Positions 1-9,800 of a stretch of 64,000 bases of DNA are shown here, piece by piece (position 1 is the first letter of the stretch; each line of letters opens with the position of its first letter). Under the pieces are notes generated by a model. It had not been told where the DNA came from and made no database searches. It saw only the letters and a program-made list of their open reading frames with translations. Made by a program: the position numbers and the translations under genes. Source of the DNA: Penium margaritaceum (taxonomy: Eukaryota; Streptophyta; Zygnematophyceae; Desmidiales; Peniaceae); NCBI GenBank assembly GCA_023375785.1, contig SZWC01001203.1, positions 173,177 to 237,176 of the forward strand. The letters are read 5' to 3'.

Positions 1-118
1 CAGTAAGCAAACACAACTCTACACATCTCCATCAAGTTCTGGATGGTGTAAGTAAAGCTCTGCGTGGTGAAACGCCGGATGAAACGGTTCACCTGTTCAT
101 TTGCTGACGTATTTGTCC
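1..118 (-). CDS. Exon 8 (partial): NEQ motif, candidate catalytic Glu
   Basis: The acceptor TATGTGCAG|GG lies at 118. Its two leading bases complete the codon left by exon 7. The frame reads NTSANEQVNRFIRRFTTQ and continues open to the window edge. HMGXB3-like proteins have a matching N-Q-x-x-E-Q-x-N block just after the DRFH block. Its Glu (96-98) would complete the D-D-E set. The exon continues outside the window, so the C-terminus is unknown. Confidence 0.65.
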
Positions 119-221
119 CTGCACATATTAAACACTAGCATCAGGTTAGGTTGACCAACGGAAGACCAACTTAGCATACAATGACAAATTAGAGAGTAGA
201 ACGATAAAATTGTGTTCTCAC

Positions 222-711
222 CTTGGAGATAACTGTAAATGTCTGGACTGAACGCAGGAGAACAAGTGTGCTTTGCACCGTCTATGTGACCAAAGTGGAA
301 CCGGTCACAGAGCAGCCTGGTTCTGGATAACATGCCAGGCTCTCTCCCCAAAACGTACGAGTACAGCTTCCAGGCGTTGTCGTAGAATACAAATCGTGGC
401 CGACGGTCAGCAGGAAACCGTGTGAGCAGGGTTGTGAATATGTCATTGGGAGATTCACCGTTGAACATGACATGAAACCCATAGATCACTAGATGTGGGC
501 ACACTACAGTGAAAATTCCGGTTGTTGCTTTCGTTTGCTTGCTCTTGTCATCATCAGCGGCACACTTAGCATCATCCCCCCGCTGGATGCTCCGTCCATC
601 TGCTCTCTCCAAGTTGTTGTAGAGTGGCCTTCCACATTGTTGTGGCCAATGTGGGTAACAAGCCGTTGGAACCATGGTTCCGTCAGGTGGAGTGAAGGTC
701 ACCTCTGTCGT
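222..711 (-). CDS. Exon 7: YDNA and DRFH motifs of the transposase-like core
   Basis: The acceptor GTCGCAG|ACG lies at 711 and the donor CAAG|GTGAGA at 222, leaving one base of a codon. It encodes a polar segment, then TGIFTVVCPHLVIYGF, RPRFVFYDNAWKLYSY, REP and LCDRFHFGHIDGAKHTC. The order YDxA, REP, DRFH, HxxG and C is the most diagnostic block of HMGXB3/KDZ-like proteins. The Asp of YDNA (379-381) is the second candidate catalytic residue. The acceptor is the least certain boundary, and an alternative lies a few bases downstream. Confidence 0.7.
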
Positions 712-804
712 CTGCGACAGAATTGCAGAAGTTGTACTTGTAAAAAATGTCCAGTGTCTATGAACAATGATGCATGCGTTTTGATTTTGCTAAAAGACGC
801 TCAC

Positions 805-1128
805 CAACGCCTCCTCATTGACGTCGAGCAACGTCAGCAGAGTATGGACGAGTGATGGAGACAGGCTCTCTTTTGCCACCAACCATGTAGCCGGTGTCAT
901 GCATGTTTTGTACTCCATGAACACTCCCCTCATGTAAAGATCCAATGCTTTAGCAACGATTGGCATGACATTCACGATGTTCTGCCACCTCGACAACGTC
1001 ATGTTTGCAGGGTCGGAGAGGAGCGTTCTCAAATCGGAGGTAGCTGCAGCATCAAGAAGGCACGAATCTGTGCCCCAAGTTCCCAAAGTGTAGAGCAGCT
1101 CCTTCATGTCTTTGTTCACTGTGTAGAA
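805..1128 (-). CDS. Exon 6: helical middle segment of the KDZ-like gene
   Basis: The acceptor TTTTGCAG|TTC at 1128 has a good pyrimidine tract, and the donor TTG|GTGAGC lies at 805. The exon is 108 codons, phase 0 at both ends, with no stop. It encodes a mostly helical stretch (KDMKELLYTLGTW near the start, a Leu-rich end). It has no catalytic motif. In related transposase-like proteins this kind of helical insert lies between the first and second acidic residues. Confidence 0.6.
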
Positions 1129-1225
1129 CTGCAAAACAAACACATTCACCTTGAATCATTTTGTTGGTATTTTTAAAACAGAATTGAAGTTAAAATACAT
1201 GAATCTCATATACATTTGGACTTAC

Positions 1226-1840
1226 ACTGACTCCTTCTGCATCAACTTTCAAGACTTTGGCCTCCTCAACAAGACAAGCTATTCCAGTAGCCCCGCATGC
1301 GCGTAGCTTCGTCAGCAACGCATCCATGTCGGACTGCACAAAGAGGTCGCGCTGGCGGCGGCGAACGGCAAGACGGGCCAGCAAAACCCGTGCATGGCCA
1401 TCTGCGATGAGACGCTTGGCCACACGCCGCCTCGGCGCCAGTGTTTCCGCCTATGGTTGAGTGTACAATCTGTGGTCTGAGGTGTCCCCATGTCTGTTGA
1501 TGAGAGCTGTGCCATCACACACAAGCTTGGAGGGATAGGCACCACACTTTGAACAGCACGTACCAAGACCCTCCACATCAATCAGTTTCAAATAAGCTTG
1601 CAATGCTGTCACAAGTGTTGACCGACAAGGAAACTCAAGAGGTTTTGTCACTTTCTTGTAGAACTTGAAAGCTCCATGAGTGGCTGAAACAGAAGACCCA
1701 TTGCACGTGAACGCCAAGACAAAGAGCATGGTAGAGTGGGTCAGTGCCGTTGACGCGGTGAAAACAAAGATGCCATCACTGTTTCCATCAGCGAATAAAG
1801 TGCACTTGCAGCGCGCAGTCCGGTAATGTTGCACGGGAAC
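1226..1840 (-). CDS. Exon 5: CDGT motif (first candidate catalytic Asp), with in-frame TAG
   Basis: The acceptor GTGCAG|GTT lies at 1840 and the donor AGT|GTAAGT at 1226. The length is 615 bp, so both ends are phase 0. The first half is hydrophobic, followed by CCSKCGAYPSKLVCDGTAL. A C..CG..P..L.CDGT block is typical of HMGXB3/KDZ-like proteins and supplies the first candidate catalytic Asp (1514-1516). The TAG at 1451-1453 interrupts the frame. Translation resumes in the same frame with a basic, Arg-rich segment ending at the donor, so a single base change explains the break. TAG differs from CAG (Gln) by one base. Confidence 0.6.
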
Positions 1841-1926
1841 CTGCACGACGCCATCAATGTCATTGTCAACAATCCGATGGGCTCAATTCTTTTCAACGTG
1901 AGGGTTGGCTGCGTTTTCCCACTTAC

Positions 1927-1974
1927 CAGCTTCGAACCATGATACAGATCATGTAACCTTAAAGTCCTGAAGGC
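1927..1974 (-). CDS. Exon 4: 48-bp micro-exon of the KDZ-like gene
   Basis: The acceptor CTGGCAG|GCC lies at 1974 and the consensus donor CTG|GTAAGT at 1927. The exon is exactly 16 codons and phase 0 on both sides, linking the phase-0 ends of exons 3 and 5. It has no motif of its own. It is supported by the strong donor and the phase match, and is too short for an ORF search. Confidence 0.5.
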
Positions 1975-2081
1975 CTGCCAGACCACAAAATACTTAAATT
2001 CAGACAGTGGACTGACATGTAGACCACAAGAAAATGGAATGAGACATCCATTAGTACAAACGATTCAGAAAAATAGCATAC

Positions 2082-3281
2082 CCAAGTCCATTGATTTCCA
2101 CAGGGGCAATGTTCCGTTGTCGGTTTTGGAGCACGGAGGACGAACCCATCTTCGAATGCTTTCTTTGCCTTTTGGACAACTTCTTCAGGAGGACCATCTC
2201 TTGAAGGGTGTAGACTCGCATGAACATTGATCTTCTGAAACGACTTCAACCGAGGCCACTGGCAGAGAGTCCACTTCGCCTTCTCATGTTCTTCTGAGAG
2301 ACAAGGACCCACAGACGGGTCACAAGTCGAACAGGTGTCAATCTCCACCACCACTTCGTCAACACGGTGCATGNCATCTTTGAATGCCTTCTTTGCCTTT
2401 TGGACAACTTCTTCAGGAGGACCATCTCTTGAAGGGTGTAGACTCGCATGAACATTGATCTTCTGAAACGACTTCAACCGAGGCCACTGGCAGAGAGTCC
2501 ACTTCGCCTTCTCATGTTCTTCTGAGAGACAAGGACCCACAGACGGGTCACAAGTCGAACAGGTGTCAATCTCCACCACCACTTCGTCAACACGGTGCAT
2601 GCGCCGGCGTGAGTCATCATTTCCGGGTGCAAACCAGGTTTCAGCCTCTTGATGGTGTTGTTGAAGCATTTCCAAGTGGCGGGTACACTTCCCAACCCCA
2701 CCGTCACAGGAGCAACGGAACTGTCCACAGTCTTGACCTTCCAACAAACCCCACACAATGACACGTGTCCACCCGCTCTCGGGGGACGAATCCAGCAACG
2801 AATACGTGGGATACACATCATTCTGAGAAATGACCAGAGATACCAGCGGAAAAAGTTCATGGTACAGTGCAGTCGGAGGTCGGACAAGATGTTTTTCCGC
2901 CCACTGTGTGTGAACGCACTTGGCGTGCTTTCCTGCATAGGCACACGAGCAGCCAACACCGCCACCCCACATCCGCCATGTTGTGACAGGAGGTGCAAAC
3001 TGGCCAGGGGGGTTTGGGACTGGCAGACAGGGAACCCATGCTGCTTTCTTCTTGTGATCAAAATCGGGCAAGACAGCTGCGTGCTCTCCGATGCGGACCA
3101 CTGTTCCCTCGAATTGAGGTAACTGCAGTTCGCATTCAAAGAGTGAGAGAAGACTCTCACAACTCGCTCCTTCAGGTGGATCATAGTTTTTCGCCGCTCT
3201 GTGTCGAGACCGCAGATGCCACCTGTCAAATACATAGTTCGGTGTGGCATTGAATAATGCAACTCTTGGTGCTTGACGAAC
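2082..3281 (-). CDS. Exon 3: Cys-rich region of the KDZ-like gene
   Basis: The acceptor ACTGCAG|GTT lies at 3281 and the donor TTGG|GTATGC at 2082, both phase 0. The frame is open throughout apart from one N. The middle part is rich in Cys and His: GCSCAYAGKHAKC, CGQFRCSCDGGVGKC, CSTCDPSVGPC and CPCGNQW. This is the kind of cysteine cluster described next to KDZ-type transposases. The assembled exon includes a 227-bp direct duplication (2147-2373 and 2375-2601) around the single N at 2374. With one copy removed the exon is about 324 codons, and the reading stays open across the join. Confidence 0.6.
2147..2601. repeat. 227-bp direct duplication around a single N, probable assembly artefact
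   Basis: 2147-2373 and 2375-2601 are near-identical copies separated by one N at 2374. Both copies lie inside exon 3 of the KDZ-like gene. A lone N flanked by two copies of the same sequence is what results when two contig ends overlap but are not merged. A real tandem duplication would not need the N. Confidence 0.75.
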
Positions 3282-3374
3282 CTGCAGTCATTCGCACAAC
3301 TTTTTGTTCAAACCACTCGGCGTGAAGGAACAAAAAATTGGGACATTACAATTTTGACCTAGGTGAATACATAC

Positions 3375-4246
3375 CGATGGCTGAGAATTCAGGTCAGCTC
3401 GACGGTAGCGTTCAATCGTCTCAGGACCGCCCACATCTCCATCGCTCTCGCCATCCGCGTTAGCACCGCCGCCGGCGCCACCGCGCCCACCCCCAGCACC
3501 ACCACCGCCAGGGGCACCGCCGCCACCACCACCACCGCGTTGAACCCCAGCACCACTTCCACCGCCAGCACCATCTCCACCACCAGCACCATCACCACCA
3601 CCAGCACCATCACCACCACCACCACCAGCACCATCACCACCACCAGCACCATCACCACCACCAGCACCATCACCACCACCAGCACCATCACCACCACCAG
3701 CACCATCACCACCACCAGCATCACCATCGCCAACATTTCCCTCATCCGGTCCCCCTTCTTCATCCACGATGTTACGAAACGCACGGAGAAAACCAGCAGG
3801 AGTCGCAGGGACACGGACACCAGGTGCAGGCATTCCAGAGCCAGGTGGATCTGGTACGTTTGGGCAACACTTGTACGAACGCCCAACATTGGGTGCACAG
3901 TGAGGGCATATTGATTTCTCTGGGTTTTGAGCCCATGTGTCAGAAGCTTCATCATGAAAAAACAGGCCTTCAAAGTCTTCAACCTTCAGGCGAAGAACGG
4001 CACACCTGGAAAACAGATTAGAGTGCAGTGCTATATGAGNGAGTCGCAGGGACACGGACACCAGGTGCAGGCATTCCAGAGCCAGGTGGATCTGGTACGT
4101 TTGGGCAACACTTGTACGAACGCCCAACATTGGGTGCACAGTGAGGGCATATTGATTTCTCTGGGTTTTGAGCCCATGTGTCAGAAGCTTCATCATGAAA
4201 AAACAGGCCTTCAAAGTCTTCAACCTTCAGGCGAAGAACGGCACAC
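3375..4246 (-). CDS. Exon 2: Cys cluster plus Gly-Asp-rich linker
   Basis: The acceptor TTTTCCAG|G lies at 4246 and the donor TCG|GTATGT at 3375. The exon encodes a segment with C-P-H-C and a C-C pair, then an acidic run and a long low-complexity linker built from GAGGGD-like units. The Cys pairs continue those of exon 1, so exons 1 and 2 probably form one zinc-binding region. The assembled exon contains a 240-bp direct duplication (3800-4039 and 4041-4280) joined by one N. Each copy has the same acceptor (4246 and 4005). The true exon probably uses only one copy. The linker length is set by an 18-bp repeat and may vary between alleles. Confidence 0.6.
3571..3730. repeat. 18-bp coding minisatellite (Gly-rich linker)
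   Basis: The plus strand repeats CCACCACCAGCACCATCA about eight to nine times, with one longer unit near 3,610-3,640. On the minus strand it encodes tandem GAGGGD. The unit is a multiple of three, so copy-number changes would not shift the frame. Confidence 0.9.
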
Positions 4247-4280
4247 CTGGAAAACAGATTAGAGTGCAGTGCTATATGAG
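3800..4280. repeat. 240-bp direct duplication around a single N, probable assembly artefact
   Basis: 3800-4039 and 4041-4280 match along their full length and are separated by the N at 4040. Each copy contains the exon 2 acceptor and the same first codons. The arrangement is the same as at 2147-2601, so the two share a likely cause: unmerged contig overlaps. Confidence 0.75.
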
Positions 4281-4412
4281 CCCAGTTTTCAGTACATTCA
4301 CATTTACCATACATGTTTAGATTCCCTCCGGTTTTTACCATTTTACCTACACATGACACTAGAATGTACTCCATTTTCAGCATTACACCATATGCATGCA
4401 GTCCAGACGTAC

Positions 4413-4867
4413 CTTCTGCAGTACCATCTGATGTGTCCAGCCGCACTTGCGAACCTGCCAGCTCCATCCTTAGTGCGACGTGCAGTCGAGTGTCTTCCCC
4501 CGCATGTCCTGTTTGGGCATATCCACATACCACCGCTGCCCACGAGTCTGGCAATGACATCACTGTCACGAGAATTTCTTTTCTTCCGATGAGATGGGGG
4601 AGGAAAGCTAGCTCGATCAGTGTCATACAAACGGACGAGATCTATTGCGATGGTATTTCTGCCAGTTTCTTTGCAAATGTGGCACCTGACGTTAAGACTG
4701 CCAGCATTTCTGCGCAACAGTGCAATGTCAACAGGCCATCTGACTGCACCGAGTGGCGGTAGGTGATGTTGCGTTCGCCGAGCTAGAGGTGGGCGGATGT
4801 TGTAGCTCACACCGACACCGTAACTGGGTCGCGGATCTCTGCGATCAAGGCGGGATGGTCGTACCAT
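4413..4867 (-). CDS. Exon 1: zinc-binding Cys cluster of the KDZ-like gene
   Basis: This open frame ends at the donor AAG|GTACGT (4413/4412). It carries C-H-I-C near 4,684 and C-P-N-R-T-C near 4,500, spaced like zinc ligands. A second frame is also open here, but only this one gives a two-base codon remainder that fits the next exon, which needs one base. That is why it was chosen. The in-frame ATG at 4867 is a plausible start, but the exon may extend upstream or have its own acceptor. I see no recognisable named domain beyond the Cys pairs. Basic and Ser-rich stretches lie between them. Confidence 0.5.
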
Positions 4868-5569
4868 CTGGCCACAAGTGTGCAATGACGTCAAAACAGA
4901 CACATGGACAGTGGATCCTCAGTTCTTTCAAAAAACCAAAAGCGGAAGGAACATAGTGCAATCGACTGTGCAAGCAGAGGAACGGCTCGACACGCCAAAG
5001 AAGCAAATACGTGAACCCTGAATCAAGGGACAGACGCTAAGGAGCAAAAAGATAAAACGAAAACAGCACAACGTACGAAACGAAGCATGGCAAACGAAGA
5101 GCACGGGAATTACGCTACACCAAATGTTTCCTAACCAAACTCACGGTTGGGTGAAGGATTTGCAGGGGAAGAGACGGGACCTGCCCGTGGAGCACCCACG
5201 CAACCAAGAAGAGGAGAAGGAGGATGACATACCCGATAGGCCTAGTAGCGCTGTACGTCGACAGCCCGGCTTCCGCCATGGTCAGAGGGTTGACACATGA
5301 CGGGTATCTGGAAGGGACTTGGACCCACAGCAAAGGCCATGGATTGTCCTAGCTCCCTAAAGTTGTCGATGCGGCATGTTGAGACACCACTCAGCTACAG
5401 ATTCCAGAAGGTTTCAGTCTAACTGCCGTGGGGCTCAGACCCGAGCTGAGACCGTAGGGAGAGGAGCGTCTTCACAGGATACACTAAAGCGCTAATCGTG
5501 AACCGCACGTATTGAAGGCCAAACCCGTCTCCACGACATGAGGGCAAACGGAAGAACGAACATGGAAAA
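4868..5569. other. Upstream flank of the KDZ-like gene, no gene seen
   Basis: Only short open frames without recognisable protein features are present. The 5' end and promoter of the minus-strand gene should lie here, but no clear TATA box or other element stands out. Confidence 0.4.
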
Positions 5570-6450
5570 CCTAGTTTGCAGGTCGGCCGTCTTGTCGACA
5601 AAGGGGGAAACCCAGCCGCATGCAAAGGGGAAATCCTTCTATCGTGCACAAAGGAGGAAATTCCTTTTGCATAAGACATGGAAATTCCAATTGCGTCAAC
5701 CAGAAAGAAGGGGTTAGTTCGATTTGAATGACATATACCTCTTTTGTTGACAAAACGAGAACAATCCGCACGCATGTGACGCAACAACACTTACTCCGTC
5801 TATGCAAGAGCTAAAACCTGTTTCCTATGAAATGGTAAGTCTTGCTCCGTTGATGAGACACCGAACCATGTTTCGATGAGGGAAAAGTTCATGTCACGAC
5901 AAAGGTAAAAGACTTGATTCATGTGACGGAACAACGCTCATTCCGTGGATGAATGGGGAAACGTCTGTTGCACAAGACTCATCAATGCCTATATTGTCGA
6001 CTAAGAGGGAAAACCCACTTCCATGTATGGTGTTAATGCATACGCAATGGACAAAAGTAGAAAACGTGCATTAGGTTTAAGGAAAATGCCTATTCTGGTT
6101 AGACCTGTTGCATAAAGGAGGTAAATCCTTATTGCGTGTCCAAAAAGGATAAAACATATTTCATGTCTCGCAGTGCCTATTTCGTCTTTGAGAAAACAAA
6201 ACCTGTTTCATATGAACCAGGTCGAAAGAGGAGAAAAGCTCAGTTGTAGAGGACGGAAAGACGCGATTTCCGTCGACAGAGATGAAAATACCTGTTGCAA
6301 TTGATGGGGAAAAACTTATTCCATCGATCAATGTAATAAAACCTGTTTCATATGTCTCTCCAATGCCTATATTGTCCACAAAGTAGAAGAATCATGTTGC
6401 ACACGGTCCGATAACACCTGTTCCATCAACAAATTAGGCGAATCCTGAGA
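5570..6450. repeat. Degenerate ~25-30 bp minisatellite, A-rich on plus strand
   Basis: The stretch is made of loosely repeated units of the form CCTGTTTCAT...CGACAAAG.GGAAAA. Clear units start near 6,111, 6,204, 6,290, 6,340 and 6,418. A longer phrase, CAATGCCTATATTGTC, recurs near 5,993, 6,171 and 6,361. It lies just left of the satellite array. Confidence 0.55.
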
Positions 6451-6576
6451 CATGTCTGGAGAGTGGATATTCCGACGACGCAGAAGGAAAAGCTTGGTCG
6501 TTCAAACTCGCTTTTCAAACATGGACTGAGATGGAAGGTGAACCGCAATGGAGAAAAAAAACCAGTGGGAGATGGG

Positions 6577-6698
6577 GGGGGGGGNNNNNNNNNNNNNNNN
6601 NNNNNNNNNNNNNNNNNNNNNNNNNNNNNNNNNNNNNNNNNNNNNNNNNNNNNNNNNNNNNNNNNNNNNNNNNNNNNNNNNNNNNNNGGGGGGGGGGG
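6577..6698. other. Assembly gap (103 N) flanked by poly-G on both sides
   Basis: G runs lead into 103 N (6,585-6,687) and G runs follow. The gap therefore sits inside what the assembler saw as a G homopolymer. Its real length and content are unknown. Confidence 0.95.
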
Positions 6699-6785
6699 AG
6701 GGCTCTGGAATTTCGCAGGGACGTTGAACCCAGTAGGGAAGTTGAGGAATTTTATTGTCACCCTCCATGTAACGTAATAAAAGAT

Positions 6786-6848
6786 TGTAAGGTAAATGAA
6801 AGAAGAACATGAGTTGTAGAATTTTATGGTAAATGAAAGAAGAATATG
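6786..6848. repeat. 35-bp tandem duplication at the left edge of the satellite
   Basis: GGTAAATGAAAGAAGAA occurs at about 6,791 and 6,826, each followed by a similar ATGAG. It is an A-rich two-copy repeat directly before the first satellite monomer. Confidence 0.8.
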
Positions 6849-9800
6849 AGTAGCACTGGGTGCGTGCCTGCGCCCACGGTCGGTGTTTCTTCGGGAGAAT
6901 TGTACCTGGCGGTACTGTACGACCGCCTCTACGCTCCGCAATTCTCGCCTCTCCATTCTGACGTCCCGTTTGCCCGGAACAATTCGTGGACCGGGGGTCG
7001 TACGCGTGCACTGGGTGCGTGCCTGCGCTCACTGCTCCCGACGCGCGTTCTGCACCCCCATCGGTGTTTCTTCAAGAGAATCGTACCTGGCGGTACTGTA
7101 CAACCGCCTCTACGCTCCGCAATTTTTGCCTCTCCATTCAGACGTCCCGTTTGCCCGGAACAATTCGTGGACCAGAGGTCGTACGCGTGCACTGGGTGCG
7201 TGCCTGCGCTCACTGCTCCCGACGCGCGTTCTGCACCCATGGTCGGTGTTTCTTTGAGGAATCATACCTGGCGGTACTGTACAACCGCCTCTACGCTCCG
7301 CAATTTTTGCCTCTCCATTCGATCGTCCCGTTTGCCCGGAACAATTCGTGGACCAGGGGTCGTACGCGTGCACTGCGTGCGTGCCTACGCTCACGACTCC
7401 CGACGCGCGTTCTGCACCCAGGGTCGGTGTTTCTTTGGGAGAATCGTACCTGGCGGTACTATACGACCGCCTCTACGCTCCGCAATTTTGCCTCTCCATT
7501 CTGACGTCCCGTTTGCCCGGAACAATTCGTGGATCGGGGGTCGTACGCGTGCACTGGGTGCGTGCCTACGCTCACTGCTCCCAACGTGCGTTGTGCACCT
7601 AGGGTCGGTGTTTCTTCGGGAGAACCATACCTGGCGGTACTGTACAACCGCCTCTACGCTCCGCAGGTTTCGCCTCTCCATTCTGACGTCCCGTTTGCCC
7701 AAAACAATTCGTGGACCGGGGGTCGTACGCGTGCACTGGGTGCGTGCCTGCGCTCACTGCTCCCGACGCGCGTTCTGCACCCACGGTCGGTGTTTCTTCG
7801 CGCGAATCATACCTGGCGGTACTGTACAACCGCCTCTACGCTCTGCAATTTTTGCCTCTCCATTCTGACGTCTTGTTTTCCCGGAACAATTCGTGGACCG
7901 GGGGTCGTACGCGTGCATTGGGTGCGTGCCTGCGCTCACTGCTCCCGACTCGCGTTCTGCACCCAAGGTCGGTGTTTCTTCGGGAGAATCGTACCTGGCG
8001 ATACTCTACAACTGCCTCTACGCTCCGCAGTTTTCTCCTCTCCATTCTAACGTCCCGTTTGCCCGGAGCAATTTGTGGACTGGGGGTCGTACGCGTGCAC
8101 TGGGTGCGTGCCTGCGCTCACTGCTCCCGACGCGCGTTCTGCACCCACGGTCGGTGTTTCTTCGAGAGAATCATACCTGGCGGTACTATACAACTGCCTC
8201 TACGCTCCGTAATATTCGCCTCTCCATTTTAACGTCCCGTTTGCCCGGAACAATTCGTGGACCGGGGGTCGTACGCGTGCACTGGGTGTGTGCCTGCGCT
8301 CACTGCTCCCGACGCGCGTTCTGCACCTACGGTCGGTGTTTGTGTGAGAGAATCGTACCTCGCGGTACTGTACAACCGCCTCTACGCTCCGCAAATTTTG
8401 CCTCTCCATTCTAACGTCCCGTTTGCTCGGAACAATTTGTGGACTGGGGGTCGTACGCGTGCACTGCGTGCGTGCCTGCTCTCACTGCTCCCGACACGCG
8501 TTTTGCACCTAGGGTCGGTGTTTCTTCGCAAGAATCATACCTGGCGGTACTGTACAACCGCCTCTACGCTCCGCAGTTTTTGCCTTTCCATTCTGACATC
8601 CCGTTTGCCCAGAACAATTCGTGGACCGGGGGTCGTACGCGTGCACTGGGTGTGTGCCTGCGCTCACTGCTCCCGACGCGCGTTCTGCACCCACGGTCTA
8701 GGTTTCTTCAAGAGAATCGTACCTGGCGGTACTGTACAACCGCCTTTAAACTCCACAATTTTTGCATCTTCATTCTGACATCCCGTTTGCCCGGAACAAT
8801 TCGTGGACAGGGGGTCGTACGCTTGCACTGGGTGCGTGCCTGCGCTCACTGCTCCCGACGCGCGTTCTGCACCCAGGGTCGGTGTTTCTTTGGGAGAATC
8901 GTATCCGGCGGTATTGTGCGACTGCCACTACGCTCCTCAGTTTTTGCCTCTCCATTCTGACATCCTGTTTGCCCGGAACAATTCGTGGACCGGGGGTCGT
9001 ACGCGTGCACTGGGTGCGTGCCTGCGCTTACTGCTCCCGACGTGCGTTCTGCACCCAGAGTCGGTGTTTCTTCGGGAGAAGCTTACCTGGCGGTATTGTA
9101 CGACCGTCTCTACGCTCCGCAGTTTTTGCCTCTCCATTCTGACATCCCGTTTGCCCGGAACAATTCTTGGACCGGGGGTCGTACGCATGCACTGGGTGCG
9201 TGCCTGCGCTCACTGCTCCCGATGTGCGTTCTGCATCCACGGTCGGTGTTTCTTCGGGAGATACATACCTGGCGGTACTATACAACCGCCTCTACTCTCC
9301 GCAATTTTTGCCTCTCCATTCTCACGTCCCGTTTGCCCGAAACAATTCGTGGACCGGGGGTCGTACGCGTGCACTAGGTGCGTGCCTGCGCTCACTGCTC
9401 CCGACGCGCGTTCTGCACCCACGGTCGGTGTTTCCTCGAGAGAATCATACCTGGCGGTACTGTACAACCGCCTCTACACTCCGCAATTTTCGCCTCTCCA
9501 TTCTGACATCCGGTTTGCCCTGAACAATTCGTGGACCGGGGGTCGTACGCGTGCACTGGGTGCGTGCCTGCGCTCACTGCTCCCGACGCGCGTTCTGCAC
9601 CTACGGTCAGTGTTTCTTCAAGAGAATCGTACCTGGCGGTACTGTACAACCGCCTCTACGCTCCGTAACTTTTGCCTCTCCATTTTCACGTCCCGTTTGC
9701 CCGGAACAATTCGTGGACCGGGGGTCGTACGCCTGCACTTGGTGCGTGACTGCACTTACTGCTCCCGACGCGCGTTCTGCACCCAGGGTCGGTGTTTCTT

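Larger units (their letters stand above)
1..4867 (-). pseudogene. KDZ/HMGXB3-like transposase-derived gene, 8 exons, one premature stop
   Basis: This is a gene model read on the minus strand. Exons are 4867-4413, 4246-3375, 3281-2082, 1974-1927, 1840-1226, 1128-805, 711-222 and 118-1, and it runs off the window edge. Every junction has GT..AG and the phases match at all seven introns, which is the main evidence for one gene. Order of features: Cys-pair cluster, Gly-rich linker, Cys-rich region, CDGT motif, YDNA motif, DRFH motif, NEQ motif. From memory this is the layout of HMGXB3-like proteins, which resemble Kyakuja-Dileera-Zisupton transposases with an RNase H fold. The candidate catalytic residues are D (1514-1516), D (379-381) and E (96-98). 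One in-frame TAG lies at 1451-1453. Two duplications inside exons 2 and 3 look like assembly errors. It may be a domesticated gene, a decayed transposon, or an intact gene with a base error. The family call is by motif only. Confidence 0.65.

Noticed and set aside
4018-4626. Alternative frame (SWAAVVCGYAQTGHAGE) for exon 1 of the KDZ-like gene
   Set aside because: Its codon remainder at the donor (one base) does not fit the next exon, and it lacks the Cys pairs seen in the chosen frame.
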